DNA from: Bryobacterales bacterium
Lineage (GTDB): Bacteria > Acidobacteriota > Terriglobia > Bryobacterales > UBA6623
Assembly (NCBI GenBank): GCA_026713545.1
Contig: JAPOOG010000157.1
Span: forward strand, 1 to 64,000
Direction: 5' to 3'
DNA length: 64,000 nt
The position numbers and the translations under genes were made by a program. The notes below the pieces were generated by a model. The model worked only from the letters and a program-made list of their open reading frames with translations. It searched no databases and had not been told where the DNA came from. Shown here in pieces: positions 1-9,726 of the stretch; position 1 is the stretch's first letter; every line of letters starts with the position of its first letter.

Positions 1-631
1 AACCTGCATTTCTCACCACCCGACGACCGAAGCACGCGATACGACCGCCATAACTTCGCTTTTCCTTCGCAACGCTTGCTTGCCGTGCTCGACGTACGGT
101 CAAGTACGCCTGCGCGCGCCAAGCGGCGCGCGCCTCGTCCTGACGGCCCTCTCACGCACTTCACCGCGCCGCGTGGTGAAAAATGCAGGCTAATGGGGAC
201 TGCCGGGAAGATTTCTCCTCGGGAAGCAGGTCACAGCCTCTCTCCCGCTGCGGGCGATGACTTTGGCCGACTCCGGACATACGTCCTTCACGGACTCACG
301 GACAACGGCAAAGCCGAACGAGTCACCCAGACCGAACTTCATGAGTGGACCTACCCCCACACCTGCAACAGCTTCAGCCAGCAGTCCCAAGTCTTCACAC
401 CCTGACCGACTCCATTGCTACCATTGGCACCGGACGCTCGCCAGTCTCGAGAACATGCGGCCATCAGTCGAATCGGTCTGACGAGGAACCACCTGTCGAG
501 GTTCCGCAGCCAGAGCACGCTCTCGGAGCCGGCCAGTCGGGATCTCCCATCGATTCTTCGCTATTCAAAGACATCCACGCCAAAGCAATTCCAAGAGAGG
601 TTCGCTACTAACTCCCGAGAGGAAAAAGCAT
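1..631. other. Gene-less left edge
   Basis: No convincing gene is seen in the first 631 bases. Short open frames here lack recognisable family features and overlap on both strands. The first 191 bases are a hairpin-containing dispersed repeat, described separately. The rest is unremarkable up to a GAGG ribosome site at 619-622 that serves the gene starting at 632. Confidence 0.6.
3..191. repeat. Dispersed hairpin repeat, copy 1
   Basis: The ends are an imperfect inverted repeat: CCTGCATTTCTCACCACCCG at 3-22 against the complement of GTGGTGAAAAATGCAGG near 173-190. A perfect 9-bp stem with loop AAGC lies at 112-133. Bases 48-119 are nearly identical to 48540-48611, and 123-191 reappear inverted at 53509-53577. 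No open frame is conserved, so this looks like a REP/MITE-type non-coding element rather than an insertion sequence. Confidence 0.7.
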
Positions 632-2122
632 ATGAAACGTCGCATCCTACTGAAGTCAATGGCGGGCCTGGCGTCGGCACCGCTGATATCCAGATCAACG
701 ATGCCGGCACAAGGGGACGATAATCCCATCGTGCGGGAGAACCGCAGACCCGGGACCGTCGAGTGGCAACTCCAATACCACCGATTCGATGACCCCAGGA
801 CGTTGGCCTCGTACCCGCTCAACCGGCGTCTTCGTTCTTCAGCGATCGAAGGTTACGCTTCGAAGACCAGTGTCCTGAAGGGCGAGACCATCGACTTCAT
901 GGTCAGTCTCGAACCGCCGGGACGCCTATTGATCGATATCTACCGAATGGGATATTACGGAGGCGCTGGTGGGCGCCACATGGTACGGATGGGGCCATTC
1001 AAGTGCGAACCTCAGGCCGTGCCCATGATGACCACGGAGCGGCTGCGTGAATGCCGCTGGGAACGCTGCACACAACTTGCCATTCCGAAAGACTGGCCGA
1101 GCGGAGTCTATCTGGCCAAACTGACGCGGGACGAGCCGGCCGGTTTTCAGAGCTATCTCATTTTCGTCGTCAAGGAACATCGCCGGTCCGACGTGCTCTG
1201 TCAGGTGAGCGATCTCACTTGGCAGGCCTACAACAAGTGGCCCGGCAACGACTCGATTTACGACGACGGCACACCCAACGTCTGGTATACCGGGCCGAAC
1301 GTACGGGTGAGCTTCGATCGACCCTACGCCAAATATTGCCAAGTGGTGGACGCACCACTCTCAGCGGGATCCGGAGAGTTCCTGCTCTGGGAACACCCCA
1401 TGGTCTACTGGCTCGAGCAGCAGGGTTACGACGTGACCTACTGTTCAAACCTGGACTTGCAATTGGATTCCAGGATTTTGGATTCAAGCAAGGTCTTTCT
1501 ATCCGTGGGCCATGACGAATATTGGTCCCGCGACATGTTCGATGCCGCTCGGAAAGCTCGCGACGACGGTCTCAGCTTTGCATTTTTTTCAGGAAATTCC
1601 GTCTATCATGAAATCATTTTCTATGACAGTTCCGTGACCAACGCTTCCTGCCGAGCCTTCGCCCGAAAGGAATTGTTTGCGGATGAAGAGAAGTTGATGG
1701 GTTCCACGTCGTACGGCTCGGGCTACGGCGATTGGATCGTCACCCAACCCAAGCACTGGATTTACGAGGGCACCGATCTGGAGGCCGGAGACAGGATTCG
1801 CGCCGTGATTGGCTGGGAATATCACGGCCCCCCATTGGCGGATATCGAAGGTCTGCAGGTGGTGGCGTCCGGCCCCATCTATCCACAACGAAGCTCACAG
1901 AACGAGATCCGCCAGCATCGGGCGATTGTCTACCCATGCTCCAAAGGCAACTGGGTCTTCAATGCAGGGACGATCTGGTGGCCGGAGGGACTGTCACAGC
2001 CGCCGGGGCACATACCCGCTCGGACTTCAGGACGGGCAGGGACGTTTGGCGTGAACCCCAAGCAGCAGCGCATCACGAAGAATGTCTTGGATCGCATGAT
2101 CCGAGAATCGCCTCGCTCTTGA
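632..2122 (+). CDS. Secreted N,N-dimethylformamidase beta-subunit-like protein
   Basis: A 496-residue protein with a signal-like N-terminus (MKRRILLKSMAG then SAPLISRS). The body resembles the C-terminal domain of the large subunit of N,N-dimethylformamidase: a beta-rich stretch around residues 60-180 with an IDIYRMGYYGG segment, followed by a glutamine-amidotransferase-like fold carrying VGHDEYWS near residues 293-300, the hallmark of this family. The true substrate is unknown; most family members outside DMF degraders are uncharacterised and exported. The start is set by a GAGG about 9 bases upstream. No small subunit gene lies beside it, and the gene appears to stand alone. Family assignment is fairly secure; amidase activity is inference. 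Confidence 0.75.
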   Translation: MKRRILLKSMAGLASAPLISRSTMPAQGDDNPIVRENRRPGTVEWQLQYHRFDDPRTLASYPLNRRLRSSAIEGYASKTSVLKGETIDFMVSLEPPGRLLIDIYRMGYYGGAGGRHMVRMGPFKCEPQAVPMMTTERLRECRWERCTQLAIPKDWPSGVYLAKLTRDEPAGFQSYLIFVVKEHRRSDVLCQVSDLTWQAYNKWPGNDSIYDDGTPNVWYTGPNVRVSFDRPYAKYCQVVDAPLSAGSGEFLLWEHPMVYWLEQQGYDVTYCSNLDLQLDSRILDSSKVFLSVGHDEYWSRDMFDAARKARDDGLSFAFFSGNSVYHEIIFYDSSVTNASCRAFARKELFADEEKLMGSTSYGSGYGDWIVTQPKHWIYEGTDLEAGDRIRAVIGWEYHGPPLADIEGLQVVASGPIYPQRSSQNEIRQHRAIVYPCSKGNWVFNAGTIWWPEGLSQPPGHIPARTSGRAGTFGVNPKQQRITKNVLDRMIRESPRS

Positions 2123-2688
2123 TCCCGAAGATGGGATGCTGTATACAGCATCGAACCGTAGCCTCATAAGTTCCGTTGTCTCTACTACCGGATTGCTTAT
2201 TTCTTTTTTCTCCCGACGCAGCTCGTCGGGACTCTTCAATGTCAGACACCCACCTGTTCCGGAGAGAACGCCGGGGCGACCTCGCGATTTGCCCATTTAT
2301 GAGAGAGTCGTGTTCCAGCAGAGCTGAGATACCTACGTTCTTAACAACAATTCGAAATTTTTGAAAGGAACTACAAAACACGAAAAATTGTTATTTGTTC
2401 ACTAAGAATTATGATCATGAGTCTTACATCCACGATTTTATTTGTTTCATGTCACGACCCGCGCGGAGGTTGGATGCCAGCGAGGGAACAGCGACCGTGC
2501 CAGAGCAGATTCAGGGCAAAAAGCCAGTTGGCTGGGGCAAGTTCAGGCGAAAAAAGATCACATGCGGCAAGGTTTAGTCCGTAAACAGCAACTCTCGCCC
2601 TTCATCTCCAAGACACAGTTTTCATATGTCCGGGCCTCAAACGACTCCGGCGGGAAATCGTAACGCGTTACGAATACGACGAGTCAGA
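2123..2688. other. Gene-less region before tRNA-Pro
   Basis: About 565 bases with no supported gene. It includes a perfect 8-bp stem, 5-base loop palindrome at 2211-2231 and an AT-rich patch around 2335-2415 that is clearly poorer in GC than the surrounding DNA. The palindrome is not followed by a T run on either strand, so I do not call it a terminator. Confidence 0.5.
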
Positions 2689-2765
2689 TGGTCGGGGCGC
2701 GGAGATTTGAACTCCGGACCTCCTGCTCCCGAAGCAGGCGCGCTACCAGGCTGCGCCACGCCCCG
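2689..2765 (-). tRNA. tRNA-Pro (anticodon CGG)
   Basis: The complement folds as a full cloverleaf. The acceptor arm is CGGGGCG/CGCCCCG, the anticodon stem is CCTGC/GCAGG around the loop TTCGGGA, and the T-arm is CGGAG-TTCAAAT-CTCCG. The anticodon CGG reads proline codon CCG. The 3' CCA is encoded at 2689-2691. It stands alone. Confidence 0.95.
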
Positions 2766-2852
2766 ATCTGGGGGAACAGATGAGAGAGCCCACAAGGGGC
2801 AAACTTCATTCTATGTCATGCGCCGTCTTGCGACAACGACAGCCGACTGAGC

Positions 2853-4403
2853 CTATTCCTTGAGCCGATTCAGTGTGTAGGCGGCGATCGTTGCCGCCAG
2901 GGGCTCGCCGTCGGCCGCCTTGATGCCGGACGGCCGCAGGTCGTAGACTCGGCCCGGGACGAGCTTATCCAGCGTCAGGGTTGCACGGGAGCCATCAGCG
3001 GAGAGTTCAACTTTCTCGACCTTCACCGGGATCAGATCGGTTTTCGGAGAGCCGTACTTTGCATGGTACCGGTAGTAGTAGCTGGTCATCGAATAGGCTG
3101 ACTTCTGTGCGGCCGTTGCTGGATCGACCGGCTTCGTGAACGTCAGCTCGAAGCCCTCCGGGGTCAGCTTCATCGACAGAATATCCATGGGAACCCGGCC
3201 GGTCCACGTAATCTTCTGAAGGCCCTCGATCGAGCCCCAGATCCGGGAAGTCTGCGCGATGTAGAGGCTCCTTCCATCAATCGAGAACGCCATACGGTTG
3301 TTCGCCATGCGCAGGCCGTTCTCATAGACGAACGGGAAGGCGGCTCCCTGGTATTCGCCGCCAACGACTTCCAGGTCGACGCGGTGGATTCGCGGATAGG
3401 TCCATTCGGCGACGAAGAGCTGTCCCGCATAGGGACCGAACCCGCCCCCGGACCCGTCGAACACGGGGTGGGCGACCGAGCCGCCCATATTGTTTTGTGG
3501 AAACAGGATCGCCGGCCGCTTGCGCTTCCGATCCAGCTCAGCGATCGGGATCTCAACGGGGTCTCGACCGGCGAAATCCGGATGCCAGTTCAATGATGCC
3601 GGGTGCCCGTGAAAGGACCTTTCCGTGACGTGATGCAGCGGCGACGTTCCCACCCAGTCGCCCTGGTTATCCGCTAAAAAAAGCTCACCCTCGGGACTCA
3701 TGCCCAATCCGTTCGGTTGCCGGAAGCCGCAGGCAAACAGAGAGAGTTTCCCCGCCGGAGTGATCTTCACCGCACAACCGCGGTACGGGACCGGCGAGTA
3801 GTGGCCGACCCGATTGACCTTGCCCTCTTCCGGATTCTCGGACTGCCTCCCGCGAACCGTCATTTCGCCTCGTACCGGGGGCCGTGGTTCCGCCCCGCGG
3901 GAAGCGAGACCGAGGCTCACGTAGAAATTGCCGTCAGCGTCGCGGACGGGTCCCGCGATGAATTCGTGATAGTTCCCGGAGAGCCCCCAACCGTCGGACA
4001 GCGTTTCAAACAAGTCGGCTTCGCCGTCGCGGTCGGTGTCGACGACTCGGGTCAACTCCGGAATCTGAGCGACAAAGAACTCGCCATGCCCGCCGGCCAG
4101 GATGCCGAGAGGGTTGTGCAGTCCCGTAGCGAAGCGCCGCCAGCGACCGGTCTCGGTGTCGAGCGAGTAAATGTAGCCGCGCCGGAAAGTCGCATACAAA
4201 AGGCCGTCGGGGCCAAAGCAGATTGAACTCACTTCCGGGGCGATGCCCTTTGGCGTCGGGACGGATTCGACCCGGTAAGCGTCCGACGGGACTTGCGACG
4301 CGAGCCTTGCCGCGAGGCACAACCACATCGCTACTGCCGGAATTGCGGCGATTACCCGCCTCGAGGCACGAACCCGGGCGCTAATTGTCGTTTCAGCGAT
4401 CAA
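2853..4403 (-). CDS. Secreted PQQ-dehydrogenase-like beta-propeller protein
   Basis: A 516-residue protein with a hydrophobic leader ending near ARLASQ, so it is exported. The body is a glucose/sorbosone-dehydrogenase-type six-bladed propeller, seen in ICFGPDGLLYATFRRG, HNPLGILAG, GFRQPNGLGMSPEGELFLAD and AEWTYPRIHRVDL. A beta-sandwich tail of about 110 residues follows. Its start codon overlaps the stop of the pentaheme cytochrome gene by four bases (ATGA), so the two are translationally coupled and probably act together, the propeller as dehydrogenase and the cytochrome as electron acceptor. The substrate, possibly a sugar or sugar alcohol, cannot be read from sequence. PQQ use is inferred from the family. 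Confidence 0.75.
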   Translation of the reverse strand: MIAETTISARVRASRRVIAAIPAVAMWLCLAARLASQVPSDAYRVESVPTPKGIAPEVSSICFGPDGLLYATFRRGYIYSLDTETGRWRRFATGLHNPLGILAGGHGEFFVAQIPELTRVVDTDRDGEADLFETLSDGWGLSGNYHEFIAGPVRDADGNFYVSLGLASRGAEPRPPVRGEMTVRGRQSENPEEGKVNRVGHYSPVPYRGCAVKITPAGKLSLFACGFRQPNGLGMSPEGELFLADNQGDWVGTSPLHHVTERSFHGHPASLNWHPDFAGRDPVEIPIAELDRKRKRPAILFPQNNMGGSVAHPVFDGSGGGFGPYAGQLFVAEWTYPRIHRVDLEVVGGEYQGAAFPFVYENGLRMANNRMAFSIDGRSLYIAQTSRIWGSIEGLQKITWTGRVPMDILSMKLTPEGFELTFTKPVDPATAAQKSAYSMTSYYYRYHAKYGSPKTDLIPVKVEKVELSADGSRATLTLDKLVPGRVYDLRPSGIKAADGEPLAATIAAYTLNRLKE

Positions 4404-6844
4404 TTCGTAACCGCCGTGATCGTCATGGTGAAGGTAACGTCCCGGCCTGGCGGAATGCGGAATCGACCGTCAGCCGCCGCGGGCAGAGAGGACTGAATCG
4501 AGTAGCCGGCTCCTGGAGCCGCCAGCAACCACATCGGCCGATCCACTTCCGAAACCCGGAAATTCCGCACGATGCCGGAGCCGGATTCGTTTGCGGTAAT
4601 CCGCTCATAAACATCCAGGGCTTCTACCTGGTAGTGGAACACCGGATGGCCGTCGACCAGCCGATATCCTCGGAAGCGCCGCTGCGGGAGATACTGCAAG
4701 TCGTTGATGCGGAAGGGGAACCCGCCGGAGCGAAAAAAAATCTCGCCGATGATCTCAGCCGTGCGAGTCAACCTGGATTCCCTGTCGCGCTTCTCATAAA
4801 GCGTGCCGGTCATATCGACGAAGCCGCCGAGCCAAGCGTAGCGCAGCCGCGATTCTCCGGCGTCGAAACAAAAAGAGACGCCATCGGGCAATCCGACCGC
4901 GATCGCGGCCGGTGTGGCTTCCGGCATATCGAAACGAATGACGATGGGCTTGTCAGTCGCCATCGGAAGAGCTTCGCTGCCTTGTTCGCCGAGGGCGTGC
5001 TCGAAGCCTTCGGGGAGCGGCATCTTTTCCCCCAGGGAAAGCGCGGCCCACAACGCATCGATCTTGGAACGCGCGACATCGGCCGGGAGCGAACCAAAGT
5101 AGTTGGGCATCGAGGTGCCGGACAGGATGCGCGCCGGGTCCCGCATCCAACGGCGGAACCATTCAGGCCGGACTCTCCGCGCGACTTCCGTGAGCGGCGG
5201 GCCTTCTTCACCGAGAGCATCGTGTTCCCCGAAACCATGACAGCCGATACATCCCAGGCCGCCCGCCGCCGTGTCGGTGCCGAGCATGTCCACGCCGACT
5301 GCGCTCATTGGCGAGATCTCTTTCGGGCCCGTCATATGCGTATCCGGTTTCAGCCCCGCCGAACGCGCAAAGCCGTCAACCAACGGCCGCAACAGCGCCT
5401 CTTGGTATTGCGGCATGCGAAGTTCGATTTCGCCGTGATTACGATGGGCTCCGCTAAGCACGCCTTGCAGCCACCACTGCGTCATCCGCCAACCGAGACC
5501 GGTGAGGGGCGGCCCCGTTTCTGGAATCGACATTGTAGGTTTGGATGAGTCCAGCGCATGACAGCTCGTGCAGCGCAGTTGAGCAAGCCGCCGATAGAAA
5601 CCGTAGACCGGGGCCGGACTGATATCCGGAGCGGTGCGATACCACTCCACGAAGGCCGTCAAAGCGCGGCGTTCCTCAGCAGACAACCGAAAACGGGGAA
5701 CGGACCCCGCCGGTTCATGGGATAGACACCCTCGACCGGAGCGCAGACTGCTCATCTCCGGCAAGCGGCGCAGCGGTTCTTTCTCCTTGTCGGAGGCCAA
5801 TTCGTGACAGGCCGAACACCGGGCAGAGCGAATCAACTCCTCGCCGCGATCCACATTCCCGCCAGTGAACGCAACCTCATAGGTTTCATTCCTCGAAGCA
5901 ACCAAAGCGCCTGCCAGTTGCTTTGCTTCCTGGGGAGTCAGGTTCAACGACGGCATCTCGGCGCTCCGATCGTGCGACGTTGGGGCTTCGAGGTATGCGG
6001 CGAGTGTCGCAGCATCCATCTTCGACCCGAGCCCGACCAGGTCCAGCGAGTTTCGCTGATGACAGGCACGGCACCCCAGTGAATTCAATAGAGATCGTCC
6101 CGTTTCCCGATCACGCCCCCCGATCCTTCCGATATCCTTTAGCGGCTCTTCGGAGACTTGAGCAGCCAGATAAGCAGCAACGTCGCGGTACATCCGATCG
6201 CTCCCGAGGCTGTCAGGCATAAGAGCGTCAGAACGGAATCCGGAAGGGTCTCGTAGCCAGTGATAGAGCCACGGGCTCTTCCGCCGCGAGCCAATCCCCA
6301 GAAGGCTGGGTCCCGGACGAGCGCGCAGGGAGGGAGACGCCGCATCGTGGCAGTTCGCACAGCCTAGTTTTTCCGCGAGACGGCGGCCCTTTTCGATCCA
6401 TAGATGATCTTCGTCCACCTGCCGAGGGTCGTGAAAGAAGCGGTCCGTGGGGATCGGCTCCCAGTCGAAGTGCTCCGCTTTCCACATGAGTTGCAGCACT
6501 GCCGGTCCGGCCTGACGCCGGTATTCGATGCGAATCGTATGCCGCCCCGGATTGAGCGGCACCCCGCCCGCGCCGACCGCATGTCCGTTAACGGCTATTT
6601 CCGAACCGCGGAAAGAATAAGTCCCGGCCCTCAGAATGGACAGCCAGCCGGTCCACTCGGCCTCGAACGAAGGACGCAACGCCGGATGGAGTGATTCGTC
6701 GGGATGCAGATAAAAGTTCGGTGAAGCGACCACCAGATTGACGGACCGCTGATGGTCGCGGTATTCGCCGATGAGGCCGGCCGCCATGTCCTGCGCCGCC
6801 AGAGGCGTCCCCAGCAACAAACAGACTGCCGCCCAACGAATCAT
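4400..6844 (-). CDS. PA14-domain pentaheme c-type cytochrome
   Basis: An 814-residue exported protein with a short Sec leader (WAAVCLLLGTPLAAQ). Residues of roughly 15-135 look like a PA14/GLEYA-type carbohydrate-binding domain (GEYRDHQR, AGTYSFRGSEIAVNG, GRHTIRIEYRR). Five heme c attachment motifs follow: CANCH, CRACH, CSACH, CTSCH and CIGCH. A C-terminal domain of about 200 residues contains FCFDAGESRLRYAWLGGFVD, a pattern familiar from planctomycete and verrucomicrobial membrane-bound dehydrogenase proteins. It is the first gene of a two-gene operon with the propeller protein and is divergent from the Gfo/Idh/MocA gene at 7004. The likely role is periplasmic electron transfer from a carbohydrate dehydrogenase; this is inference. 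Confidence 0.8.
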   Translation of the reverse strand: MIRWAAVCLLLGTPLAAQDMAAGLIGEYRDHQRSVNLVVASPNFYLHPDESLHPALRPSFEAEWTGWLSILRAGTYSFRGSEIAVNGHAVGAGGVPLNPGRHTIRIEYRRQAGPAVLQLMWKAEHFDWEPIPTDRFFHDPRQVDEDHLWIEKGRRLAEKLGCANCHDAASPSLRARPGPSLLGIGSRRKSPWLYHWLRDPSGFRSDALMPDSLGSDRMYRDVAAYLAAQVSEEPLKDIGRIGGRDRETGRSLLNSLGCRACHQRNSLDLVGLGSKMDAATLAAYLEAPTSHDRSAEMPSLNLTPQEAKQLAGALVASRNETYEVAFTGGNVDRGEELIRSARCSACHELASDKEKEPLRRLPEMSSLRSGRGCLSHEPAGSVPRFRLSAEERRALTAFVEWYRTAPDISPAPVYGFYRRLAQLRCTSCHALDSSKPTMSIPETGPPLTGLGWRMTQWWLQGVLSGAHRNHGEIELRMPQYQEALLRPLVDGFARSAGLKPDTHMTGPKEISPMSAVGVDMLGTDTAAGGLGCIGCHGFGEHDALGEEGPPLTEVARRVRPEWFRRWMRDPARILSGTSMPNYFGSLPADVARSKIDALWAALSLGEKMPLPEGFEHALGEQGSEALPMATDKPIVIRFDMPEATPAAIAVGLPDGVSFCFDAGESRLRYAWLGGFVDMTGTLYEKRDRESRLTRTAEIIGEIFFRSGGFPFRINDLQYLPQRRFRGYRLVDGHPVFHYQVEALDVYERITANESGSGIVRNFRVSEVDRPMWLLAAPGAGYSIQSSLPAAADGRFRIPPGRDVTFTMTITAVTN

Positions 6845-7003
6845 TCCTTGTATTTTTCCACGTCAAGGCTTTGCATGGCGGGGGTGGATACGATCGGGAA
6901 AGCGCATTGCTCGTCGACACGATTGCAAATTCCGCCGGGGACCTTGCATATTTCCTGCGTTTGGCGCACCATACAGCCAGAACCCGCAGAGGAGAACCCC
7001 ATC

Positions 7004-8257
7004 ATGTCCGACAACATGCTTGACCGCCGCAGATTCCTGAGCAGCTCGGCCGCCGCCCTGGCGGCTGCTTCATCCACTCCCGTTGCTCAAAGCGCCAACG
7101 ATACCATCCGCGTCGGTGTGATCGGCCCTGGCGGCCGAGGCACCGGCGTCATGAAAGAGTGCATCGAGTACGGCAGCCAATTCAATGCCCGCGTAACCGC
7201 AGTCTGCGATATCTGGAAGCAGCGCCTCGACGCCGCGGCGAAGGTCGTGGGTGAATCCTACGGGACCGAGGCAAAGACGTATCCGCGGCACGAAGACCTG
7301 CTGGCCGACAAAGACATCGACGCTGTCATCATCGCGACCCCCGATCATCAGCACGCCAAGATGCTCCAGGCCGCCGTCGAAGCCGGCAAGGACGTTTACT
7401 GCGAGAAACCGATGGGCAACGTCATCGACGAGTTGAATGCGGCCTATGAAGCGGTCCGGAGAACGGGCCGCATCGTCCAGAACGGCACGCAGCGCCGCAG
7501 CTATCCCCGCTACCGAACGGCCATGGATTGGGTTGCGGAGGGCCGCATCGGCGATGTCGTCAAGGTCGATGTGGTCTGGAACGCCTACAGTCCGTTTCGG
7601 TGGGCCAAAAAATCCGAGGAGCTTGCTTCGCTCAAGGAAAGCGACGTGGATTGGAACGCTTTCCTGATGGGCAAACCTTATCGTCCTTTCGATCCCAAGA
7701 TCTATCGCTCGTTCCGGCTGTTCCGCGAGTTCTCCAGCGCAATCATCGACCAGTGGATGACTCACGGCATCGACGTCGTTCATATGCTGACCGGCGAAAC
7801 GTATCCCGTGACAGTTGTCGCTGAGGGAGCGATCCTCAAGTGGCATGACTATCGTGAGAATCCCGACACGATTCAGGTCGTCCTCAAATACGGGCAGCGG
7901 GGCAAGGAATTTCTGGCGACGTATGCGACAACGCTGATCAACGCCTCAGGACGAATGACCCGCGTGCAAGGCACGAAGGGAACGATGGTGGTTGAAGACG
8001 AATGGAAAATCTCGGGCGATGGGAGCAGGAACCCGAATACCCTGCAGGAGACGACGGAGATTCCCGAGAAGGCCGGCACGAAGCACCACATGGCGAACTG
8101 GCTGGACTGCATCCGGCGACGGGCTCCACAAGATCTCTACGCTCCCCCCGAAGCCGGATACGGGCATTCGGTTGCCTGCATCATGTCGACCGACGCTCTA
8201 TGGAGCGGCCGCCGCATGCGCTTCGATCCTGACACGGGAGAGATCAGCGAAGGCTGA
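7004..8257 (+). CDS. Gfo/Idh/MocA family oxidoreductase, Tat-exported
   Basis: A 417-residue NAD(P)-dependent oxidoreductase. A twin-arginine leader (DRRRFLSSSAAALAAA) precedes the Rossmann fold, which has VGVIGPGGRGTGV as dinucleotide-binding loop and the family signature CEKPMGN near residue 130. The C-terminal domain carries QWMTHGIDVVHML, which fits the catalytic His region. I chose ATG 7004 over an upstream in-frame ATG because AGAGGAGA lies just upstream and the Tat leader starts here. Such exported members are common in Acidobacteriota and Planctomycetes and act on sugars or cyclitols; the substrate is unknown. A second family member follows after 47 bases, so the two probably form an operon. 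Confidence 0.85.
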   Translation: MSDNMLDRRRFLSSSAAALAAASSTPVAQSANDTIRVGVIGPGGRGTGVMKECIEYGSQFNARVTAVCDIWKQRLDAAAKVVGESYGTEAKTYPRHEDLLADKDIDAVIIATPDHQHAKMLQAAVEAGKDVYCEKPMGNVIDELNAAYEAVRRTGRIVQNGTQRRSYPRYRTAMDWVAEGRIGDVVKVDVVWNAYSPFRWAKKSEELASLKESDVDWNAFLMGKPYRPFDPKIYRSFRLFREFSSAIIDQWMTHGIDVVHMLTGETYPVTVVAEGAILKWHDYRENPDTIQVVLKYGQRGKEFLATYATTLINASGRMTRVQGTKGTMVVEDEWKISGDGSRNPNTLQETTEIPEKAGTKHHMANWLDCIRRRAPQDLYAPPEAGYGHSVACIMSTDALWSGRRMRFDPDTGEISEG

Positions 8258-8304
8258 CCTGCCTTTCTCACCATCCGACTCGGCTCTGTAGCGGCGTTCT
8301 GAAG

Positions 8305-9408
8305 ATGCAACGACGAACTTTCACGAAGATCCTGGGCGCGGGAGCCACACTAGCCGCGCAGCGATCGAAAGCCATGACCGAACCGATCGAAGTCGGCGTG
8401 ATCACCCACGCCGGCGGCGCCCACCTTGGCGCTTATTTCAGCGCTCTCGCCGACACTCCCGAAGTGAACCGCGTCGTGCTCTCCGATGAGGGTGGCGAAA
8501 ACACTGCGGCCGCCCGCAGCGCCCTGGGAGCCAAACTCGCGGCGGCCTACTCGACCCCGCAAGAAATGTTCTCCCGCGAGAAACCTGTCATGGCTCTGGT
8601 CTCCATGGAAGCGGGTCTTGCGCCGCCGGCAATCGAGGCCGCGCTGGAGGCCGGTTGCCATGTCATGTCCGAAAAGCCTTCGTGCGTCCGCGTAGAAGAT
8701 TTCGAGAAACTTGTCGAGAAAGCCAACGAGGCCGGCCGACACCTGATGCTCGCGCTTGCGAACCGACTCAACCCGGAAGTCCGCGAGGCCCGCCGGCTGA
8801 TCCAACAAGGCAAGATCGGCAAGATCTACGGAGTAGAACTCCACCTGATCGCCGACCAGACCCGGCTGACCCGTCCCGAGTACCACGAACGCTGGTACGC
8901 CCAGAAGGCGCGGGCCGGCGGCGGCCACCTCATCTGGCTCGGCATTCACTGGCTGGATCTGGCGATGTTCCTGACCGGCTTGCGCATCGCCGATGTGGCA
9001 GGTTTCGCGGGCAATGTAGGAGGACAACCGATCGACGTCGAGGATTCCGCCGCTGTCGCACTGCGGTTCGAGAACGGCGTCTTCGGCACGATCATTTCGG
9101 GCTACTATCTCGACAAGGGTTACCACTCACACATCAAGATCTGGGGATCTGAGGGGTGGCTGCAGATCGAGAGGCACGGCGGCCTTCCCCTTCAGTGGTA
9201 CAGCCAAGGCGAAGAACAACCCCGGGTTCACCGGGTGGAAATCTTCGACGGACCTTCCGGGTACACGCCTTTCGTGAAAGCATGCGTGCGCGCGTCCGCC
9301 GGTCTCGATCGAGCACCACTCAGCTCCGATGACAGCCTACGCGTGCTGAAGACCGTTTTCGCGAGCTACCGCGCCGCAGAAACGGGGCGGAGACAGACCA
9401 TCACATAG
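8305..9408 (+). CDS. Gfo/Idh/MocA family oxidoreductase
   Basis: A 367-residue member of the same family as its upstream neighbour. It has a short leader (MQRRTFTKILGAGATLAA) that looks like a degenerate Tat signal. The signature SEKPSCV sits at about residue 121, and GGGHLIWLGIHWLDLAMFL provides the active-site helix with its His. It is shorter than the usual 380-430 residues and the dinucleotide loop (GVITHAGGAHLGAY) lacks the classic GxGxxG pattern, so cofactor binding may differ. It lies 47 bases downstream of a paralogue in the same direction, suggesting consecutive steps on one sugar derivative. Confidence 0.8.
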   Translation: MQRRTFTKILGAGATLAAQRSKAMTEPIEVGVITHAGGAHLGAYFSALADTPEVNRVVLSDEGGENTAAARSALGAKLAAAYSTPQEMFSREKPVMALVSMEAGLAPPAIEAALEAGCHVMSEKPSCVRVEDFEKLVEKANEAGRHLMLALANRLNPEVREARRLIQQGKIGKIYGVELHLIADQTRLTRPEYHERWYAQKARAGGGHLIWLGIHWLDLAMFLTGLRIADVAGFAGNVGGQPIDVEDSAAVALRFENGVFGTIISGYYLDKGYHSHIKIWGSEGWLQIERHGGLPLQWYSQGEEQPRVHRVEIFDGPSGYTPFVKACVRASAGLDRAPLSSDDSLRVLKTVFASYRAAETGRRQTIT

Positions 9409-9726
9409 GGACGCCCTTTCAAGAACACACCGGAACTGGCACCCAACGCGTCGGGAACATCCGATGCGGACGGTGGCGCTCTTTGGCAACGGGAGGACGT
9501 AAAGCAGAAAGAGTGTTTTTGCTTTGGGTCGTGGGACTCTTCGATATCAAAAGCAAGACGGAAGCGGTGGAATTACCCTGCTTTGTCGGACAATCTGCTG
9601 CGACGGCTCGTTTTGGCCCAGAAAGCAGAAAGCACCTACGCACCGTCGGGGCGCAGGTGCCCTCGCTAACTGTAGAGAAGCCTCGGGCGCGGAAAGTCCA
9701 CGCGACTATTTTCGAGCCGGCTCCAG
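9409..9726. other. Gene-less spacer between convergent genes
   Basis: About 318 bases between two convergent genes. I see no supported gene, clear terminator or repeat here. Confidence 0.5.

Noticed and set aside
2211-2231. 8-bp stem palindrome as terminator
   Set aside because: No T run follows the stem on either strand; a T-rich tract lies on the wrong side.
4385-5548. 387-codon plus-strand frame
   Set aside because: Antisense to the pentaheme cytochrome gene, whose heme motifs make that strand certain.
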